From Ruegeria sp. HKCCD4315 (GTDB lineage: Bacteria > Pseudomonadota > Alphaproteobacteria > Rhodobacterales > Rhodobacteraceae): DNA of 64,000 bases. This document shows, one piece after another, positions 10,331-16,331 of this stretch; positions within the stretch are counted from its first letter, which is position 1, and each line of letters opens with the position of its first letter. The notes below the pieces were generated by a model that worked only from the letters and a program-made list of their open reading frames with translations, ran no database searches and was not told where the DNA came from. Location of the stretch: positions 186,001 through 250,000 of the forward strand of contig NZ_WVRN01000002.1 in assembly GCF_013112245.1 (NCBI RefSeq), given 5' to 3'. The position numbers were made by a program, and so were the translations under genes.

Positions 10331-12160
10331 GATGGTGTGATAATGGGTGGCACTGGGCAGACGCGCTCGGTTGCTTCGATCGTTGTTGACGGAGGCACGA
10401 ACAACGCGCTGTCGCTGTCGGCGAACAGCGTTCTGTTGGCCGGGAACAATCAACTGCTGAATGGCGGGGATGGGAACGATCAGGTGACACTCTCGGGTGC
10501 GGCGCTTGGAAACCTGAATCTTGGTGCGGGCACTAATGGTCTTACTGTTGAACAAGGGGCTGCGTTCTATGCGTTGGATACGGTCGACCTAGGGTCTACC
10601 GGTATGATGCAGGTGAACGGCGAGTTTGTTCTGGGTGCCAACTGGGGGCTGAACACAACGTTCACGTCATCTGTGCAGGCCAGTAACTTTGCTTTCTACG
10701 GCAATGTCAGCCAAAAGCTGGATCTGACCGGAAGCCTTGCCTTCGGCAATAGCGCAACGTCAACGTTTGATGTGTATTTCCTCACCTCAGGTGCATCTGG
10801 TGGTAGAAGCGATCTGGTCAATGTGACCGGAAACGCAACAATCGGCGGTACGTTGACGCCACAGCTGAACACGCTGGAACGCGCTTTGCCTTTGGTGATC
10901 ATCAATCCGAATGGCACCGCAGCGGATGCCGGGACAACGATTCAGGACACGGTGGTTCTGGACTATTCGATAGGTTTGAATGGTTCGACGTCTGACGGCA
11001 GTTCCATCGATCTGGTGGTTGCGCCCGACTATTCGACGCAAGGGATGAATGCCAACCAAACGGCCATCGGTAACTATATCAACCAAGTGCTTTACGGTCA
11101 GGGATCGGCGGCACAGGGCGAGTTGTTTGCCCTCATCGGCAATATGCAGTCCGAGGCTGAGGTCATCGCTGCAATCAACACGCTGTCGACGTCAGACTAT
11201 GCGTCTGATCTGGTGGATGCTTACTACGGCACACGGGTGTTTGCCGACACACTGCACAATTGTGAGCGCTTCACGGATTATCAGGTTGGTGATGACCCGC
11301 GGAACTGCATGTGGTTCTCGGGTGGCAGATCCTTCTTTGACCGCGACCAGACCGGAATCTACGATGCGCTCGACATAAACGCGACCAACCTTTCGGCAGG
11401 TGTGCGTATTCCGGTCGGAGATGAGCTTTACGCAGGATTTGCCGTGGGTCACGACCGGATGAGCCTGAGCAACGGGTCGTCCTATACTGCAAATGGCGAC
11501 CGGTTCAATCTTGGCGCGTCGATCACCAAGTATTCTGGTGCGTGGGAATTCGCAGCCCAGCTGTCTGCTGGGTGGTCGGATTACGATACGCTCAGCGCCG
11601 GTGGGATCGTTGGTGTACTGCCAGGCGGGACTGTTGTGAACACGTCGGGAGTCAGTGAGATCACCCACAAGACCAACCATCAGAACCTGCGGTTGAGCTT
11701 TGCCTATGACCACAGGTTCGCTGGAGGGGCGTCTTACCTGCGCCCCGAGTTGTCATTTGACGCAACACGTCTGGCCACTTCGAGTAACGGTCAAGCCACG
11801 TTGTCCGGGGTCACCCTGCAAGACGACAGCAACATGATCTACTCGCTGACACCTTCGTTGGAAATGGGGACCGAACAGGTCCTGAGCGGCAAGCAGAAGC
11901 TGCGCGCCAGTTTGCGGGCGGGTGCCATCTTCTCGTCCGATGATACAGTATCGGTCACTGCCGGTTTCGCGGGGGCCAGCGCAGCAGATGGCGGTTTTGC
12001 CAATACCAGCTATGTCGGCGACAGCCATGGGGTCATTTCGGCCCGGCTCGGTTTGTTCGCACTGGATGACAGCCGCTTTATCAATTTGAGCGTGGATCAT
12101 ATGTTCGGAGACTCAACCGAGGCTTTGCAGGTCGGGCTTGGTCTTGGCGTACAATTCTAA
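2..12160 (+). CDS. Giant autotransporter adhesin (type Va), 5' end outside window
   Basis: The frame is open from the first bases, so the gene starts upstream of the window; about 4,050 residues are visible. The passenger is built from roughly 52 glycine-rich units averaging about 66 residues, each carrying a variant of AQS(I/V/L)GGGGGNGG. After about base 10,300 the repeats give way to a non-repetitive linker, and the last ~285 residues (from about base 11,305, CMWFSGGR) look like the 12-strand autotransporter beta-barrel, ending in LGLGVQF with the terminal aromatic residue expected for outer-membrane insertion. I see no cysteine in the passenger until HNCERF just before the barrel. Family knowledge says the passenger is exported through or with the barrel to the cell surface; adhesion or biofilm is an inference. 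An IalB-type gene follows 18 bases later. An internal GTG at 179 is not the real start. Confidence 0.93.
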   Translation, partial: GGQVSVSHGGAIETRGSFSRGIVAQSIGGGGGSGGTAGGLVSLSLGGVGSNGGSGSAVSVSVQGSGSILTLGDGADGVMAQSIGGSGGTGANSFGLVAIGGGGSRGGTGAAVSVSNYGRIVTQGDGARGIIAQSIGGGGGDGGSSGGMVSVGGNGSGGGSGSTVTIVNDGIITTGGDDAMGILAQSIGGGGGNGGSSGSVGAFVGVAIGGDGGAGGKGGDVNVTLSNTDSSQPSAIQTSGARSTGVFAQSVGGGGGNGGGAVSVAVGAFGAASVSVGGSAGSGGDGGNVTLAGGGSASVQTGGDDSTGIMLQSVGGGGGNGGYAVSVAVSGGPVSGSLAVGVGGDGSTGGKGGNVTVGQFDSSGAAVAAGFEGTVVTTGNRSTGMLFQSVGGGGGNGGLAVAATGGASALFSGNVSVGIGGQAGSAGNGGIVQVSTNADVTTTGTNSSAIIAQSVGGGGGNGGGSIAAGISASGGASAGVNVSVGGNGGGAGTGGKVTLVAGGSSIETSGAFSSGVVAQSVGGGGGNGGYSIGASANIGGAAAGSVNVGLGGKSGGGGIGGTVTAQVGANVTTRGNDSGAVVVQSIGGGGGNGGFSVAAGLAAGGAGAGTVNVGLGGSGGKGGNGGTVSGVRVNGDVRTEGLRSTGVVMQSIGGGGGNGGFNVTAGVAAAGAGAGTIGVGLGGNGASGGDGGIVEGQVAGNVTTLADASSGVVFQSIGGGGGNGGFNVTAGIAGAGAGGGAVSVGLGGGGAGGGVGKTVTGQVTGTVRTSGTDSTAVLAQSVGGGGGNGGFNVSASLAGAGVGSGAVSVGLGGDGGTGAIGGTVTLTTTNSIETIGDRSSGVVAQSIGGGGGNGGFNVSGTGAGAGVGSGAVSVGLGGTGSGGGNGGAVTLTSGGTVLTRGNGSTAILAQSIGGGGGNGGFNVSASVQGSGTAGGGVSVGLGGNGGGGGDGSTVKATSNNAVETRGDQSSGVVAQSIGGGGGNGGFNVAPVLSGAGTASGAVSVGLGGSGDTGGNGGAVTLTSNGTILTKGFASSGFVAQSIGGGGGNGGFNVSPTVSGAGTGAGSVSVGLGGSGAGGGDGSTVTASTTENVVTMGAASVGILAQSVGGGGGNGGMNVSPALAGAGTGAGAISVGLGGSGGSGGTGGVVGLTVANSVRTEGNQSSAVVAQSIGGGGGNGGFNVSASVGGAGTGSGAAAVGLGGRGTGGGNASSVTADVTGNLVTLGETSSGLLAQSVGGGGGNGGMNISVAVAAAGTGSGGASVGLGGASGTGGDGGTVQATLTGDVSTQGNESGAFIAQSLGGGGGNGGMNVSATVTVAGKGSGGASVGLGGSGGSGGDANTATGTVVGNVNTAGNNSGGVLVQSAAGGGGNGGLNVSAAVNLSGTGGGAVGVGIGGSGGSGGNANAATGTVTGDVTTMGDTSTGVLVQSVGGGGGNGGVNISGALSIARTGSGAAGIGVGGFGGSGGTSGTVNSTVTGNISTSGTRSAGIIAQSLGGGGGNGETNVSGAISVASNYSGGLGVGVGGFGGNGGAADSVTQQVMGNVTTAGDDSVGILTQSLGGGGGNGGVNISSALSLSRSTNAAVGIGVGGFGGGGADAGALTQSTVTGGVRTDGDRSTGVLTQSLGGGGGNGGTNISASVSISQQNGGGISLGVGGFGGGAGNAGDVISTLRSSTNAGGTSSIVTTGAESIGVMAQSVGGGGGNGGLNVSGAVSLSGKSGAAVGLGLGGFGGGGGDAGTVKLDVQSDVVTAGDGSHGLFAQSVGGGGGTGGTNISGTLSLTKPSGSSTIFSVAAGVGGFGGAGGNAQSVDLDYTGNVQAVPMVISNGTSTVDQSKGASGIIAQSLGGSGGNGGINVSGGLAISGKPGAGLTDQSKSYAVVVGVGGFGGGGGDAGDVSVDIGAGSTIRAHGTGQSGLLAQSVGGGGGNGGMNVSGGIVSDSSLIVGVGGFAGNGGKAGDVTVTSQANITVTTNPDDISIPNTTTFEDKLRDFLGNTIVDQTQELTSTFGLERLFIDMGVFNEEKQDTDGSAGLLAQSIGGGGGNGGLNVSGGIALSKDGKIPSVTFGVGGFGGNGNVSGNVAVDHAGAVSVAGNWKHGVLAQSIAGGGGNGALNVTGQLNYGDSNNSSGKTDLSIVGGLGGHGGTGADAGDVTVAQTGNISTNGYHARGLFAQSIGGGGGTGGINATFVGTKDSSPIAMGIGGFGGGGGDAGNVTVARGTSTAAAGTITTDGAGSHGIEASSIGGGGGDAGINAVVGISKTTGSQSNGGTGDSSGRKTPTNTGVDDSVIANYNAVLDELEGKVNPADSSGNKTGVSAVVAIGGSAGTAGDGGTIDVDHYGNVLTKQDGSHGIFGQSIGGGGGNAALNLGMTYELASDATNKGFGLAIGGGVGNGGDGGAVDLRHTGNITTQGANSHGLFAQSVGGGGGNAGYNSASTSVDGGNVNIQIGRVGGTGGMGGNVYASSNGVIATQGNSSYGFFAQSIGNGGGNSTSTSVSIGTPKTGDSKGNKASLSVGLEGGTGGEAGDVTAVVAGTVSTQGTDAHAVFAQAVGGGGGTGGKASNSAGKGTSIALSIGGSGGSGGLGGKVDLTNTARVATFGDRSNGLLAQSIGGAGGTGGMVQAGQSNLDTIKAVVNPSTVGTTASINVGGTGGDGMTSDTVTVDSDGIITTQGTMSHGIFAQSVGGGGGMGGVVENRIISLRKDIGNTATLSIGGNGGTGATSAAVSVTNRDLIQTVGDKSVGIYAQSVGGGGGDAQQVRNIILGRSSDGATTNAILIGGTGGTGGAGSTVTVANTVDGTILTSGAESHGIFAQSVGGGGGTGGSTISVDGRYGGAEASTRRALQFGLGGSGGTGGIGSTVSVTNAGTIVTTGASAHGIFAQSIGGGGGNGGSSITGTLRLKTGDNSSPTAQLNIGGSGGSGNVAGDVIVSNSGDIQVDGAGAYGVMAQSVGGGGGNGGLAVSMDVNDLKNTMTGKSYSKIAIGGSGGSGADGGDVTVNHTGTIVVNAQNGFGIYAQSVGGGGGNAGYSVSSPLVSALDYTISQALGARTGTTGSVGTVTVNSTGDILVNGEGAQAVFAQSVNGGGGNANTSVNFTTRTSGAIGSVVRSDIALGGDDVSGTAGNQITQTHDGNIATTRDRSTALMVQSVGGGGGTASTNVDVEDGDAIDVTARLGAINTNDASGGDVTGNRTGDVGTDGAFSSAGTVQSIGGGGGKLVLNSNGSGVAGTGKAASVILGADPSFNNDGGTISLSLDGDVFTSGDRAFGQTVQSIGAGGGEVVISGLGATDVTLGAQDGSTGDGGNVNFTNIGDMTTSGQGSHGFVIQSIGGGGGIVSTDMAQSRITVGLSTNNGGNGGDIDFTQTGTIVTTGQDAIGVLAQSLGGGGGMVDSVFRGSAGGAGSGGAIDMALSGNIMSVGAGGIGVLAQSEGRDGAGAINLDLDGVIMGGTGQTRSVASIVVDGGTNNALSLSANSVLLAGNNQLLNGGDGNDQVTLSGAALGNLNLGAGTNGLTVEQGAAFYALDTVDLGSTGMMQVNGEFVLGANWGLNTTFTSSVQASNFAFYGNVSQKLDLTGSLAFGNSATSTFDVYFLTSGASGGRSDLVNVTGNATIGGTLTPQLNTLERALPLVIINPNGTAADAGTTIQDTVVLDYSIGLNGSTSDGSSIDLVVAPDYSTQGMNANQTAIGNYINQVLYGQGSAAQGELFALIGNMQSEAEVIAAINTLSTSDYASDLVDAYYGTRVFADTLHNCERFTDYQVGDDPRNCMWFSGGRSFFDRDQTGIYDALDINATNLSAGVRIPVGDELYAGFAVGHDRMSLSNGSSYTANGDRFNLGASITKYSGAWEFAAQLSAGWSDYDTLSAGGIVGVLPGGTVVNTSGVSEITHKTNHQNLRLSFAYDHRFAGGASYLRPELSFDATRLATSSNGQATLSGVTLQDDSNMIYSLTPSLEMGTEQVLSGKQKLRASLRAGAIFSSDDTVSVTAGFAGASAADGGFANTSYVGDSHGVISARLGLFALDDSRFINLSVDHMFGDSTEALQVGLGLGVQF

Positions 12161-12178
12161 CTCATGAGGAACAGCTGA

Positions 12179-12658
12179 ATGAAAACTTGGATTTGTGTCT
12201 TGGGCGTCTCGATGGGGTTGGCGCTGCCGCTGGCCGCGCAGGAAACTGAGGCACCGCTTTGGTCTGTCAATTGCAGCAATTTGGTCAGTGGGGGCGAGTT
12301 GGTTTGCGAGATGACACAAAGCATTGTTCTGGCCGAAAACAATCAACGTCTGACCTCGATCGCATTTGTGAAACCGGCTGGAAAAGACGAGGTTGAGGCT
12401 GTGCTAACCCTTCCTTTTGGACTGTTGTTTTCCGAAGGGCTGGTGGCCAGTGTTGATGGCACCGAAGTCGCGCAGCCCGCGTTTCTGACCTGCGAGGCGC
12501 AGGGGTGTTTTGCCCGCTCAACGGTTTCCTCGGACTGGATGTCTGCCATGCGCGCCGGAGACCAGTTGACGATCGCAGGGGTAAACCGGATCGGTGAACC
12601 GATTACCTTTACCTACGATCTGGCGGGTTTCAGCAAGGTCTCTGATCTGCTGCCGTAA
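12179..12658 (+). CDS. IalB-family periplasmic protein
   Basis: 159 residues starting with a signal peptide (MKTWICVLGVSMGLALPLAA-QE). The body fits the invasion-associated locus B family: an early W-S-V-N-C, then CEMTQ, the LPFGLLFSEGL segment, a TCEAQGC cysteine pair and the closing LAGF. Four cysteines in the mature part could form two disulfides. In Bartonella the family name-giver is linked to host-cell entry, but most members in marine alphaproteobacteria have no known role. It sits 18 bases after the giant autotransporter on the same strand, so the two are probably co-transcribed; a periplasmic helper or chaperone role for the autotransporter is inference. Confidence 0.8.
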   Translation: MKTWICVLGVSMGLALPLAAQETEAPLWSVNCSNLVSGGELVCEMTQSIVLAENNQRLTSIAFVKPAGKDEVEAVLTLPFGLLFSEGLVASVDGTEVAQPAFLTCEAQGCFARSTVSSDWMSAMRAGDQLTIAGVNRIGEPITFTYDLAGFSKVSDLLP

Positions 12659-12683
12659 GTTCCACCTCAGGGTTACACCTGGA

Positions 12684-12707
12684 CTGCGCCCGCACAGGCT
12701 GGCGCAG
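12684..12707 (+). terminator. Possible terminator after the autotransporter/IalB pair
   Basis: CTGCGCC and GGCGCAG form a perfect 7-bp stem with a 10-base loop, starting 26 bases after the IalB stop, followed by CACTTTAATTT. The U-tract is broken, so this is a weak intrinsic terminator at best. Confidence 0.4.
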
Positions 12708-12938
12708 CACTTTAATTTCGAATTTTGCTTGAAGCACTCTTAGCTCAGGATGACCTGTAATACGGCGGCGATGTGCAGGTATCATTCCAGTTCTGAAAAG
12801 AGCCAAAGACCCGCACCACGCACCGTTGACGTCCTGCTTAGGTTGTCGGGGTCGCAAGAAAAAATACAAAACTGTCACCCAAAAACATGGGCATAAATTG
12901 GATCGCGCCACTCCACTCTGAGACACTGCGCGGTATCC

Positions 12939-12967
12939 TTATCAGTCTAAGCATTTTAGGCTGATAA
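12939..12967. promoter_or_regulatory. 12-bp inverted repeat upstream of the XRE/cupin regulator
   Basis: TTATCAGTCTAA, five bases, then TTAGGCTGATAA: the arms match at 11 of 12 positions. It is followed by an AT-rich stretch and lies 71 bases before the start at 13,039. The remaining part of the 380-base gap (12,659-13,038) shows no gene I can support. A regulator-binding site (perhaps autoregulation) is more likely than a terminator because no T-run follows. Confidence 0.45.
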
Positions 12968-13038
12968 AAATAAATTTTGATCTTCGCCGAATAATTCTAT
13001 TGAATGGCTTGCACTTTCCGAAGCCCAGGAGATCGTGA

Positions 13039-13650
13039 ATGCAAGCCCCGACCAAGCATGCCAAGTCCAAGCAGAAAGGTAAGCCGACTGAGCTGGGGCA
13101 GGCCATTCGCAGGCGGCGCAAGGCGATGGGAAAGACTTTAGATCAGGTGGCGCAATCTGCCGAGCTGACAACCGGATTTCTGTCGCAAGTGGAACGCGGG
13201 CTAAGTTCTCCGTCGTTGACATCCCTGATGTCGATCGCGGCGGCCTTGCAGACCAGTATCGAGCAATTGCTCAGTGTGCCCGAGGTGTATTCCCAATATG
13301 TTGCGCGGGATAACCGCCAGTCCTATTCGCTTGGAACACGTGGGCGTTATTATGAAAAACTGGGTCCGGGATTTGCTGGCGCGTTGTTCCACCCGCAGAT
13401 CGTTCATCGCCCTGCTGGGCATGTTTCTGAACGCATGTGCCATACTGGTGAGGCCTTCTGCTATCTGTTGTCGGGGCAGTTGGAATATCATTTGGGTGAT
13501 CAGGTTTTCACGCTGTCGCCGGGCGATGTGATTCATCACGACACCTCAACATTGCACTATTCAATCGTGCTGGGTGAGACCGAAGCGGTTGAGCTTTGGG
13601 TTACGACTTCGCCGATCAACAATACTTCTGATCAAGATGCGCGCGCTTAA
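13039..13650 (+). CDS. XRE-family regulator with C-terminal cupin domain
   Basis: 203 residues. A helix-turn-helix of the Cro/CI type lies at about 18-72 (LGQAIRRRRKAMGKTLDQVA ... TTGFLSQVERGLSSPSL), and a cupin sensor domain at about 115-192 (HTGEAFCYLLSGQLEYHLGD, LSPGDVIHHDTSTLHY). Proteins of this layout usually act as repressors that respond to a small ligand bound in the cupin and control an adjacent transport or catabolic operon. The peptide-transport operon starts 97 bases downstream on the same strand, behind an inverted-repeat-rich promoter, which makes it the likely target. Start chosen at ATG in front of a lysine-rich leader; the HTH begins soon after. Confidence 0.88.
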   Translation: MQAPTKHAKSKQKGKPTELGQAIRRRRKAMGKTLDQVAQSAELTTGFLSQVERGLSSPSLTSLMSIAAALQTSIEQLLSVPEVYSQYVARDNRQSYSLGTRGRYYEKLGPGFAGALFHPQIVHRPAGHVSERMCHTGEAFCYLLSGQLEYHLGDQVFTLSPGDVIHHDTSTLHYSIVLGETEAVELWVTTSPINNTSDQDARA

Positions 13651-13687
13651 AAAGTTTTTGTCATTGCTAAAAAAAACTTTAGTAATG
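13651..13687 (+). promoter_or_regulatory. Promoter with nested inverted repeats before peptide-transport operon
   Basis: Two overlapping inverted repeats: AAAGTTTTT (13,651-13,659) with AAAAACTTT (13,672-13,680), and CATTGCTAAA (13,662-13,671) with TTTAGTAATG (13,678-13,687; one mismatch). A plausible -35 (TTGTCA, 13,658) and -10 (TAGTAA, 13,680) are embedded in them. It lies between the XRE/cupin gene and the binding-protein gene, so it is a natural operator candidate for that regulator. Confidence 0.5.
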
Positions 13688-13746
13688 TTAAAAATTGGTT
13701 ATTCTCCCCTCGCATGAAGCAGATGCTGTTGCGGGAGGACAAGAGA

Positions 13747-15330
13747 ATGCATTTGAAATCGGTACTTGGACTGGTTGTTGCCTCATCTTTGGCGGTGCCA
13801 GCGTTGGCGCAGGAACGAGGCGGCACGCTGAATTTCGCCAGATATGACGGATCAAGATTGATTGACCCGATCTATGCGGATCGAAATCCTGACATTTGGA
13901 TGGTTGGCAGCTTGTTCGATACGCTGCTGCGCGGCAGCGCCGATGGAAACTCTGTTGAACCCGGTTTGGCTGAAACGTTTTCTGTCTCAGACGACGGCAA
14001 GACGGTATCTTTGACCCTGCGAGAGGGCATTCTGTTTGCCGACGGATCACCCATGTCAGGGGGCGATGTCGTATTCTCTCTGGACCGGGCGCGGAACCCG
14101 GATCTTAGCCCTTGGGCGGGCCTGTTGGGTTCAATTGATACTGTGTCAGCCGATGGCAATGCGGTCACGATTTCTTTGACGGATGCAGACCCAACCATTC
14201 TGTCTATGCTGGCAACGTTCAACACGGCGATTGTCTCCAAAGCGGCCTTTGACGCAGCACCAGGTGATACGGATCAGGATAAATCCGCAGCAATCTTTGC
14301 CTCGACATCTGCTGGCGTCGGATCCGGCCCATTTTACCTGTGCGGTTTTGAACAAGGGGCCTCGATGGATTTCTGCGCCAATGAGAATTACTGGCGCATG
14401 GGCGCGGACGGCAAACCGCTGCCTTACTTGGAAGGTGTACATTTCGAGATCATCCCGGATGACGCCACCCGCATTCTGAGCCTGCAGGCTGGTGAAGTGG
14501 ACGCAGCCGAATTTATCCCGTTCAGCCGTGTGGCCGAGTTGGAGGCTGATCCGAATATCAGTATGCAGCTCTACCCATCGACACGGATCATCTATTCTCC
14601 GATCAACACGCGCGAAACGCGCGCTGACGGCTCACCGAACCCGCTGGCGGATGCCCGCGTGCGGCAGGCGCTGAACTATGGCACCAACAAGGATGCCTTG
14701 ATCGGTGTGGTTCTGCATGGCGCGGGTCAGCCAATGAGCTCGCCACTGATGGCGAAAGCTACTCAGTACGCCTCTGACCTCAGCCCGCTGTATTCCTATG
14801 ACATGGAAAAGGCCAAGGCGCTGGTTGCCGAAGCGGGTCTGGAACCGGGCACTGAAGTTACGCTGACAACGCTGGCAGGCTCTGCGGATGACGCGACCAT
14901 CTTTGCGGCCTTGCAACAGATGTGGGCGCCTTTGGGCATCGAATTGGTGGTTGAACAGGTCGATGGCGCCACGCGAGGGGCAAAGAACCGTTCCGGTGAG
15001 TTTGACATCCACACCTATGGCTGGGTCAACGATGTAAACGACCCAAGTCAAGTCGTAGGTTGGCTGGGATATACTCCGACCGCCAAAGCTGTTGGCACGG
15101 GTTGGGAGAATGCCGAGTTCAACACTCTGTTCGAAGAAGCCGCGAAAGAGATGGACACCGAGGCTCGCAAAGCCAAATTCGCCAAGATGCAGGACCTTTA
15201 TGCCGAAGCCGCCCCGCTGCTGTTTATGTACGAGACCCCCTTTGCAGTGGCGCTTGGAACTTCGGTCGAGGGCTATGTTCAGACGCCCTTGGGTAATAAC
15301 ATCTTCGATGAAGCAACAGTCAGCCGGTAA
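13747..15330 (+). CDS. Peptide-type ABC transporter substrate-binding protein
   Basis: 527 residues, an SBP_bac_5 (DppA/OppA class) periplasmic binding protein. Start chosen at 13,747 because GGGAGGA sits 7 bases upstream and the product opens with a clean signal peptide (MHLKSVLGLVVASSLAVPALA-QE); an upstream in-frame ATG at 13,714 would add 11 residues without such support. Family features include RGGTLNFARYD at the mature N-terminus, LRGSADGNSVEPGLAE, the LREGILFADGSPMSGGDVVF segment and the VRQALNYGTNKDALIGVV region. It is followed by two permease and two ATPase genes and an aminopeptidase P, which points to di- or oligopeptides as ligands; the exact ligand cannot be read from sequence. 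Confidence 0.9.
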   Translation: MHLKSVLGLVVASSLAVPALAQERGGTLNFARYDGSRLIDPIYADRNPDIWMVGSLFDTLLRGSADGNSVEPGLAETFSVSDDGKTVSLTLREGILFADGSPMSGGDVVFSLDRARNPDLSPWAGLLGSIDTVSADGNAVTISLTDADPTILSMLATFNTAIVSKAAFDAAPGDTDQDKSAAIFASTSAGVGSGPFYLCGFEQGASMDFCANENYWRMGADGKPLPYLEGVHFEIIPDDATRILSLQAGEVDAAEFIPFSRVAELEADPNISMQLYPSTRIIYSPINTRETRADGSPNPLADARVRQALNYGTNKDALIGVVLHGAGQPMSSPLMAKATQYASDLSPLYSYDMEKAKALVAEAGLEPGTEVTLTTLAGSADDATIFAALQQMWAPLGIELVVEQVDGATRGAKNRSGEFDIHTYGWVNDVNDPSQVVGWLGYTPTAKAVGTGWENAEFNTLFEEAAKEMDTEARKAKFAKMQDLYAEAAPLLFMYETPFAVALGTSVEGYVQTPLGNNIFDEATVSR

Positions 15331-15344
15331 GAGCTGAAGCCCTT

Positions 15345-15370
15345 GCCTCGCCGCACCCTGGCGGCGGGGC
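15345..15370 (+). terminator. Hairpin between binding-protein and permease genes
   Basis: GCCTCGCCGC, six bases, GCGGCGGGGC, then CTTTT: a 10-bp stem with one G-U pair and a short T-run, 15 bases after the binding-protein stop. Such hairpins often stabilise or partly terminate the transcript so that the binding protein is made in excess over the membrane parts. Confidence 0.65.
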
Positions 15371-15389
15371 CTTTTGTCGGAGCGCGGAT

Positions 15390-16331
15390 GTGTCCAGCCT
15401 GAACTATATCTTCAAACGCCTGTTGATGATGGTGCCGACCTTCTTTCTGGTCATGGTCATCATCTTCATGTTGGTGCGTATGCTGCCGGGTGATCCGGCC
15501 ATTGCGATGGCAGGTGACCGCGCCTCGGATGCCGATATTCAGGCGATCCGCGAACGGCTGGGTCTGACGGAGCCCATGCTGGTTCAGTTCTGGTTGTTTC
15601 TCAGCAATACAGTGCAGGGCGATCTTGGACGTTCGATCCTGATGCGGACGGATGTGATAGATGTGATCGCCGACCGTCTGCCGATAACAGTGTTTCTGAC
15701 AGTATATTCCGTGGTCCTATCGCTGCTGATTGCCGGGCCGCTGGCCTTTGTCGCCGCGCTCAATCGCGGCCGTTGGCCGGATGCGGTAATCCGCACTGTA
15801 TTCCAGATCGGCCTTTCGATGCCCGTTTTCTATATCGGTCTGGTTCTGCTGACGTTCTTGGCAGCGCAACTGCGCCTGTTCCCGGTCGGCGGCTACGGGG
15901 ATACGTTTGGAGAAAAACTGTACCACCTGTTTTTGCCATCGGTCACGGTGGCGCTTTACACCTCGGCCATCATCATGCGGAACCTGCGCAGCGCGATTAT
16001 CGAGGTTCTTGACGCCGAGTATGTCCAGTTCGCCCGCGCCAAGGGCCTGCCGTCGCGCCTGATCCTTGGACGGCACGTGTTGCGCAATGCGCTGATTTCG
16101 ACCGTCACGCTGCTGGGCCTGTCCATCGGCAACCTAATGAGCGGAACGCTTGTGACCGAGACGGTGTTTGCCGTGCCGGGAATGGGGCGGCTGATGCTAG
16201 AGGCGATCTTTGCCCGCGACTATCCGCTGATTCAGGGCCTGACGCTGACCTTTGCGGTGTTGGTCTCGCTGGTGTTTCTAATGACGGACCTGTTCCAGAG
16301 CTGCCTTGATCCAAGGATGCGCCTGCAATGA
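15390..16331 (+). CDS. Peptide ABC transporter permease (DppB-like)
   Basis: 313 residues of the DppB/OppB class. The short first hydrophobic segment (YIFKRLLMMVPTFFLVMVII) is followed by MLPGDPAIAMAGDRASD, typical of the periplasmic loop, then five more membrane segments. The EAA loop for contact with the ATPase is around SAIIEVLDAEYVQFARAKGL. Start is a GTG at 15,390; the ATG two bases earlier runs into a stop within five codons. The 3' end overlaps the next gene by four bases (ATGA), as expected for a co-translated permease pair. Confidence 0.9.
   Translation: MSSLNYIFKRLLMMVPTFFLVMVIIFMLVRMLPGDPAIAMAGDRASDADIQAIRERLGLTEPMLVQFWLFLSNTVQGDLGRSILMRTDVIDVIADRLPITVFLTVYSVVLSLLIAGPLAFVAALNRGRWPDAVIRTVFQIGLSMPVFYIGLVLLTFLAAQLRLFPVGGYGDTFGEKLYHLFLPSVTVALYTSAIIMRNLRSAIIEVLDAEYVQFARAKGLPSRLILGRHVLRNALISTVTLLGLSIGNLMSGTLVTETVFAVPGMGRLMLEAIFARDYPLIQGLTLTFAVLVSLVFLMTDLFQSCLDPRMRLQ

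Noticed and set aside
397..10449. Many minus-strand open frames rich in proline (PPLPPPPP) opposite the autotransporter
   Set aside because: They are the reverse reading of the glycine-rich GGN repeats, have no own start signals, and vary with the repeat period.
12659..12938. Small minus-strand frame at 12,630-12,926
   Set aside because: It overlaps the end of the IalB gene, has no recognisable ribosome-binding site or family features, and lies in a region that looks non-coding.
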